In this document: piece by piece, positions 7,781 through 11,670 of the stretch
How the letters are laid out: each line of letters starts with the position of its first letter
Numbering within the stretch: position 1 is the stretch's first letter
NCBI GenBank assembly: GCA_029747585.1
Contig: JAPEVF010001272.1
Location: forward strand, 1-11,670
Source of the DNA: Pleurotus djamor
Taxonomy: Eukaryota > Basidiomycota > Agaricomycetes > Agaricales > Pleurotaceae
Length of the DNA stretch: 11,670 bases
Reading direction: 5' to 3'
The notes under the pieces: model-generated
Databases searched by the model: none
Told to the model about the DNA's origin: nothing
Seen by the model: only the letters and a program-made list of their open reading frames with translations
Program-made: the position numbers and the translations under genes

Positions 7781-9720
7781 ATGCTGCGTACATTTTCATC
7801 CTTACTTGGACGTGAGTGTCATTCAACGCCTTTGCCCTGAATAGTCCACTTTGCCTGATCACCTTTAGTCGTGAAAATGGGGATTATCACTGTGCTCGCT
7901 ACAAATGCCGTCGCTCAGACTACCTTCACGAACCCGCCTGTTTATACTGATCTTGCCGACCTCATGGTCATCAACGTCAACAACACGTTCTACTATTCCT
8001 CCTCCACTATGCATTACTCCCCTGGAGCTCCTATCCTGCGCTCCTACGATCTGGTCAACTGGGAGTTTATCGGCCACTCAGTTCCCACTCTGAGCTTCGG
8101 CGACAACGATTCGTACAACCTCGTCAATGGGAAGCGTGCTTATGTGCGCGGTATATGGGCATCTTTCTTCAACTACCGTGCAAGCACCAATACCTGGTTT
8201 TGGGGTGGATGTGTCGACTTCAGCAAGACCTACATATACACTGCATCCTCGGTTACGGGCCCTTGGACACAAGTCAGCGTTCTGAATACCTGCTACTATG
8301 ATGCTTCCTTGCTCGTCGATGACGATGGCTCCCTCTACGTTGCATATGGGAGCTCTACTATCAATGTGGCTAAACTTTCTTCAGACGGCCGTAGCCAAGT
8401 TTCAACCCAGGCTGTATATACCACTGACTGTAAGTGACGTTTGTCCTTGCTTTTAAAGCAATCTTACGACTCTTACGACTATATATAGTGTACATCGAAG
8501 GCTCCCGCTTCTACAAGCGCAACGGCAGATACTACATCTTTGTCACACACCCTGCCTCGGAGGAATATGTCCTTATGTCTACCAACGGCCCCATGGGTCC
8601 CTATACAATTAAGTCGCTGGCCCTGAGCCTTTCGCCCCCGGTACCCGGTACTGGAAACCCTCACCAAGGTGGCTTGGTTACTACATCCAATGGAAACTCG
8701 TATTACATGGCCTTCATCGATTCTTACCCCCTAGGTCGCGTCCCTGTCCTCGCTCCTCTGACATGGGGCTCTGACGGTTTCCCCTCTCTCCAACTCGTCA
8801 ACGGTGGATGGGGAGCATCGTATCCATATCCCTTAACCGCACATACCCTCCCTTCTCCGTTCACCACCGATAGCTTCTCTGGTACATCCCTTAAACCCGA
8901 GTGGGAATGGAACCACAACCCCGATACCACTAAATTCCGCGTTAACAACGCCCTTTTCCTTGATACCGCCACGGTCACGTCCGATCTCTATGCCGCTCGC
9001 AATACATTGACTAGGCGGATCATCGGACCCGCGTCGACTGGAACCATCGCAATTGATGTTAGTGGCATGAGGGATGGGGACCGTGCTGGTCTTGCACTCT
9101 TCCGCGATTCTTCAGCTTATGTTGGCGTTGCGCGCGACAACGGAAGGCTAACGGTCCGGTTTGTCAATGGTCTAACGATGAACTCGGATTGGACGACACT
9201 GAGCACAGGCAGTGTCGTTACATCTACTAGTATCTCGAATGGGATCGTCTACCTACGCATTACTGCGAATGCGGCGTCAAGCTCCAACCATCAGGCTACT
9301 TTCTCCTACAGTATCAACGGGTCGACGTTCACGCAGGTTGGAACGTTCACGATGATCACGGCTTGGCAATACTTCATGGGCTACCGATTTGGTATCTTCA
9401 ACTTTGCAACGATCGCCACAGGTGGTACCGTCAAAGTCAGCTACATTGATATCCGAGCGAGCGTGCCAAGTAGCGTGCCGATCGTTAGCTCGACTCCCGC
9501 TTCTCCAACTGGCACGACGTCCACGCCGGCTCCCACTGGTGGTAATGAAACGGTTCCACAATTTGGACAATGTGGTGGTAATGGCTGGACTGGAGCTACG
9601 GGTAAGCTTCACGATGCCGAATCGGAATGTGCATGTCTAATTCTAACGATTCTTTGACTAGTGTGCCAATCACCCTTCACCTGTCAAGTACAAAACGAAT
9701 GGTATTCCCAATGCGTGTAG
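7781..9720 (+). CDS. Secreted GH43 glycosidase with C-terminal beta-sandwich and CBM1
   Basis: Four exons (7781-7811, 7869-8429, 8489-9601, 9662-9720) join to 1764 nt (587 aa), with introns of 57, 59 and 60 bp. Residues 1-26 form a signal peptide (cleavage after NAVA). A five-bladed GH43 catalytic domain follows, with the expected acidic triad: Asp41 in LADLMVI (general base), Asp155 in YYDASLLVDDDG (pKa modulator) and Glu201 in YIEGSRFYK (general acid). From about DSFSGTSLKPEWEWNHNPD on comes a concanavalin-like beta-sandwich, as in fungal GH43 xylosidases and arabinofuranosidases. A Ser/Thr/Pro linker then leads to a CBM1 (residues 555-587; QFGQCGGNGWTGAT, then CQSPFTC and the YSQC end) with the usual four Cys, which would anchor it to cellulose. 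The last intron splits the CBM1. The likely job is debranching or hydrolysis of arabinoxylan in plant cell walls; whether it acts as xylosidase or arabinofuranosidase cannot be told by eye. The short first exon was chosen because it completes the signal peptide in phase. Confidence 0.92.
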
Positions 9721-9764
9721 ACATTTACAATTGTTTAGTTACAAACTATATTCGACGTCTGTAT
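9721..9764. other. 44-bp convergent intergenic gap
   Basis: Only 44 bp separate the GH43 stop (9718-9720) from the WD40 stop (9765-9767). The two 3' UTRs must therefore run into the opposite gene, so overlapping antisense transcript ends are expected. The gap is AT-rich. Confidence 0.8.
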
Positions 9765-10889
9765 TCAGAACTTCCAAACGTCAATCCTGGTCTTCCCATC
9801 GCTTGATGCCGCAACGCATCTATTCCCTGTCCCATCCATCGCCACCTCCCAAACCCCTCTGGATCGCCCCTCAGACAGAAGGACCTTCTTTTCACCCGTC
9901 TTGATATCAACGACCTGAACCAAACCATCACTCCCTGAAACAAGCTTCTCTTCATCGCCGTCGATAGCGGTGATGGTGAACTTGTGATCTATCTTGCGCA
10001 CTGGTTCAAGGGTCTTAAGGTCCCAAACAATGACCTGGCAGTCGGGTCCTCCGGAGAAGAGGAATGATGGGGAGATCTTGAGGAGAGCGACGAGCGATGG
10101 GTGATCTTTCAGGACGGCTTTACAAGTGCCGTCTTCTAAACTCCAAGCACGCAAAGTGCCATCCATTGAACCAGAGTATACTCGGTTGGCTGAGGGATCC
10201 ATAACAATGCTATAAACTTCAGACGAAGAGCTTGTCAACTTTATGCAGGTTGTAATCGCTTAACCGAGCTGACCTTTGGAGGTATGACCTTCCAAAGTCC
10301 ACAGACATTCTCCTGATACGACATCCCACACACGCACAGTATTGTCGTAGCTCCCGGAAACCACGATCTTTCCACTAGTAGCCACACTGCGTATGCTGTC
10401 GGTGTGACCGTTGAGTAGGAAAAGGTGGTATGGATTGTTGGACAGATCAGATTCTTCCTCGCCGATGTACTTTGGATCGTCTTGGAGGGGGAGTCTCCAT
10501 ACGTGTATTTCACCGTCGCGGCTGCCCGTAACAATGAGGGGGTTGTTAGATCCTTCCGGAACAGTGATGGATACGCATCGAATGGTCTTGGTGTGACCGT
10601 AGAAGATGTGTGTGCATTCACCGGTTTCGAGGTTCCAAACTCTGATACTGTGATCTTGCGATACGGTGACCAAGGTATCCTCGTAGATGGCTATTCCCCA
10701 AACCCCACCAGTGTGCCCTTCGAGGGCTCGGACCAGCGTCCCGTCGTAGTTCCAGACGTGAACCGAAAAGTCGTCGGAAGCTGTGATGATGGAGTCCTTC
10801 CACAGCAGGAGGCTAGTGATAGTGCTACTGCCGTGAGCAGCAAAAGAAGTATGTGCGGGCTGTTCGATGCGTAGCCAGTTGGATGCCAT
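9765..10889 (-). CDS. Cdc4/Fbw7-like WD40 propeller protein without an F-box
   Basis: On the minus strand, exons 10889-10274 and 10216-9765 join across a 57-bp intron (10217-10273) to 1068 nt (355 aa). The whole protein is one beta-propeller: I count eight WD repeats, each closing with a VW/W-D type strand (for example IRVW, VRVWDV, VIVWDL), which is the blade number of Cdc4 and Fbw7. The start (NWL...HTSF..HG) matches the point where the propeller begins in Cdc4-type proteins. Three arginines expected to bind a phosphodegron in Fbw7 (R465, R479, R505) have apparent counterparts at Arg104 (TIRC), Arg124 (GSRD) and Arg167 (SIRSV). There is no F-box or linker helix upstream: the TATA box is at 10971-10979 and no LPxE-type F-box motif was seen to the window end. 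It could be a substrate-binding decoy, a partner of another ligase, or an unrelated scaffold. The start at 10889 is chosen because it lies after the TATA box; the frame is open further upstream to 11108. Confidence 0.88.
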
Positions 10890-10970
10890 TGTGGGCAGTG
10901 ATCGTTGAAAGTTAGAACGTTGATGAGTAGATGGATGTTCGTGTTGAAGAGTTGCACGGATAAAGCCGCG

Positions 10971-10979
10971 TATTATATA
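10971..10979 (-). promoter_or_regulatory. TATA box of the WD40 gene
   Basis: On the minus strand the motif reads TATATAATA and lies 81 bp upstream of the ATG at 10889. It supports the short, F-box-less start. Confidence 0.55.
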
Positions 10980-11066
10980 CAAGCGCAAAGCCCCCGCGAT
11001 TGCTGTTGCATCACGCACTGCCTTAATAACGCCTGTGACTCTGGTATGACCGAGTTTGTTGGACAG

Positions 11067-11149
11067 ACGCGTTTCAGGCTTTCGGGGATGCTTGACGCGT
11101 GACGTCACCGCGTATGTGTCATGTGAGCCTCAGGGTACCGTACACGCGT
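11067..11149. promoter_or_regulatory. ACGCGT (MCB-like) cluster upstream of the WD40 gene
   Basis: Three perfect ACGCGT hexamers lie at 11067-11072, 11095-11100 and 11144-11149. They are accompanied by two CCGCGT near-matches (starting near 11109 and 11154). ACGCGT is the MluI cell-cycle box bound by Mbp1-type factors (MBF) at G1/S genes in yeasts. They lie about 180-260 bp upstream of the WD40 start codon. Confidence 0.5.
11099..11108. promoter_or_regulatory. Perfect CRE (ATF/CREB-type bZIP site)
   Basis: GTGACGTCAC is a 10-bp palindrome holding the full 8-bp CRE TGACGTCA (11100-11107). It abuts the ACGCGT box at 11095-11100, so the two sites share a base and could compete. It is about 210 bp upstream of the WD40 start codon. 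Confidence 0.5.
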
Positions 11150-11451
11150 TCCACCGCGTTCCCTGTTCCCACTTGCTCCCCTACCCTCTTTTCTCTGCTA
11201 GGATGGCCACGATCCACTTCAAACATGATCGTGTCTGACGGCTTCCCCCTTGAGCTTGTTAGCTCACGGACCCCGTCGTCGTTTTTCTATGCAAATAACT
11301 TGACGACTTAGCAACCTTACCATGTGGACCAGCTGGACCACCTCCTTCTCCTACGCGAAAGGGGAACACCAGATCACGACGTGTCACTTGATCACTTGGT
11401 CGAAAAGTCTTCCACTGCCAGACTTCGCACATAGGATATATACACTGTACC

Positions 11452-11495
11452 GTAACATACGTGAGAAAGGGGAATACAATTGTATTGTATGTTAC
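11452..11495. repeat. Nested inverted repeat with a 14-bp palindromic core
   Basis: Perfect 9-bp arms GTAACATAC (11452-11460) and GTATGTTAC (11487-11495) flank a 26-nt spacer. The spacer ends in a perfect 14-bp palindrome, AATACAATTGTATT (11473-11486), which touches the right arm. The layout could form a hairpin or cruciform, or bind dimeric factors. No transposon protein is near. Confidence 0.7.
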
Positions 11496-11619
11496 AATCC
11501 CAGGGGGTGAAATGGGGAGCTGCCTAATTTGGATGCAGTATTCTCTACTGAATATGCGATGAACGGGGACTAATACCATGCTCTGCTGGGCCCAGGGAGT
11601 GAGTATGATGAAGCTGGAC

Positions 11620-11637
11620 TATATTACTAGTAATATA
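11620..11637. repeat. 18-bp perfect AT-rich palindrome
   Basis: TATATTACTAGTAATATA is its own reverse complement over 18 bp. It lies in the AT-rich right end of the window, 33 bp from the edge. Its role is unknown; it may belong to a short mobile element or a promoter beyond the window. Confidence 0.7.
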
Positions 11638-11670
11638 AAAATAGTTAATAGGTAAAATCACAAAAGTAGG

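Larger units (their letters stand above)
11150..11670. other. Gene-free right flank with palindromes
   Basis: I see no supported gene. Short frames exist on both strands but none shows family motifs, a signal peptide or splice-joined extension. The region turns AT-rich toward the end and holds the palindromic elements at 11452-11495 and 11620-11637 and a 10-bp palindrome (CTGGGCCCAG, 11586-11595). Confidence 0.5.

Noticed and set aside
383..9720. A secondary-metabolite or polysaccharide-utilisation gene cluster made of lyase, P450, cerato-platanin and GH43
   Set aside because: The genes are on both strands, interleaved with ALG2, with no core synthase, transporter or regulator, so shared pathway membership is not supported.
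10425..10874. Plus-strand open frame of 149 codons across the WD40 gene
   Set aside because: It is antisense to a clear WD40 repeat exon and shows no domain of its own.
10890..11108. Upstream in-frame extension of the WD40 protein (73 residues)
   Set aside because: It crosses the TATA box and promoter elements, starts at a non-ATG codon, and shows no F-box or other motif.

Overview
This window looks like nuclear DNA of a filamentous basidiomycete, most likely an agaricomycete. The evidence is many short GT-AG introns (48-60 bp), some very small exons, compact gene spacing, and a gene set typical of that class: a family-14 polysaccharide lyase, a cerato-platanin, a multi-intron microsomal P450, and a GH43 enzyme with a fungal CBM1. 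The single N at 6204 suggests a draft assembly. No rRNA, tRNA, CRISPR array or recognisable transposon protein was seen. All gene models come from reading splice sites and protein motifs by eye.

Layout, left to right. 1-382: 5' flank of the first gene, with a 9-bp-phased minisatellite. 383-1701 (+): PL14-type polysaccharide lyase, 5' end unresolved, with a long acidic insertion. 1815-3498 (-): ALG2-type mannosyltransferase, 6 exons, 472 aa, convergent with the lyase. 3499-3942: divergent promoter region with a long inverted repeat just upstream of ALG2. 3943-4416 (+): intronless secreted cerato-platanin family protein. 4833-7150 (+): cytochrome P450, 14 exons, 536 aa, with three consecutive micro-exons. 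7781-9720 (+): secreted GH43 glycosidase with a C-terminal beta-sandwich and CBM1, 4 exons, 587 aa. 9765-10889 (-): Cdc4/Fbw7-type eight-bladed WD40 protein with no F-box, 2 exons, 355 aa; its stop codon is 44 bp from the stop of the GH43 gene. 10890-11670: promoter of the WD40 gene with a TATA box, a perfect CRE and a cluster of ACGCGT boxes, then gene-free DNA with several perfect palindromes.

Functionally the window mixes housekeeping genes (ALG2 in ER N-glycan synthesis; the WD40 protein, possibly cell-cycle linked) with accessory genes suited to a plant-associated or litter-decaying life: two extracellular polysaccharide-degrading enzymes, a wall-associated cerato-platanin and an orphan P450. 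They do not form an evident pathway or biosynthetic cluster. The observations most worth checking are the F-box-less Cdc4-like propeller that keeps all three phosphodegron-type arginines under a promoter rich in MCB-like boxes, the acidic insertion in the lyase, and the divergent cerato-platanin. I did not find a clear new multi-gene system.
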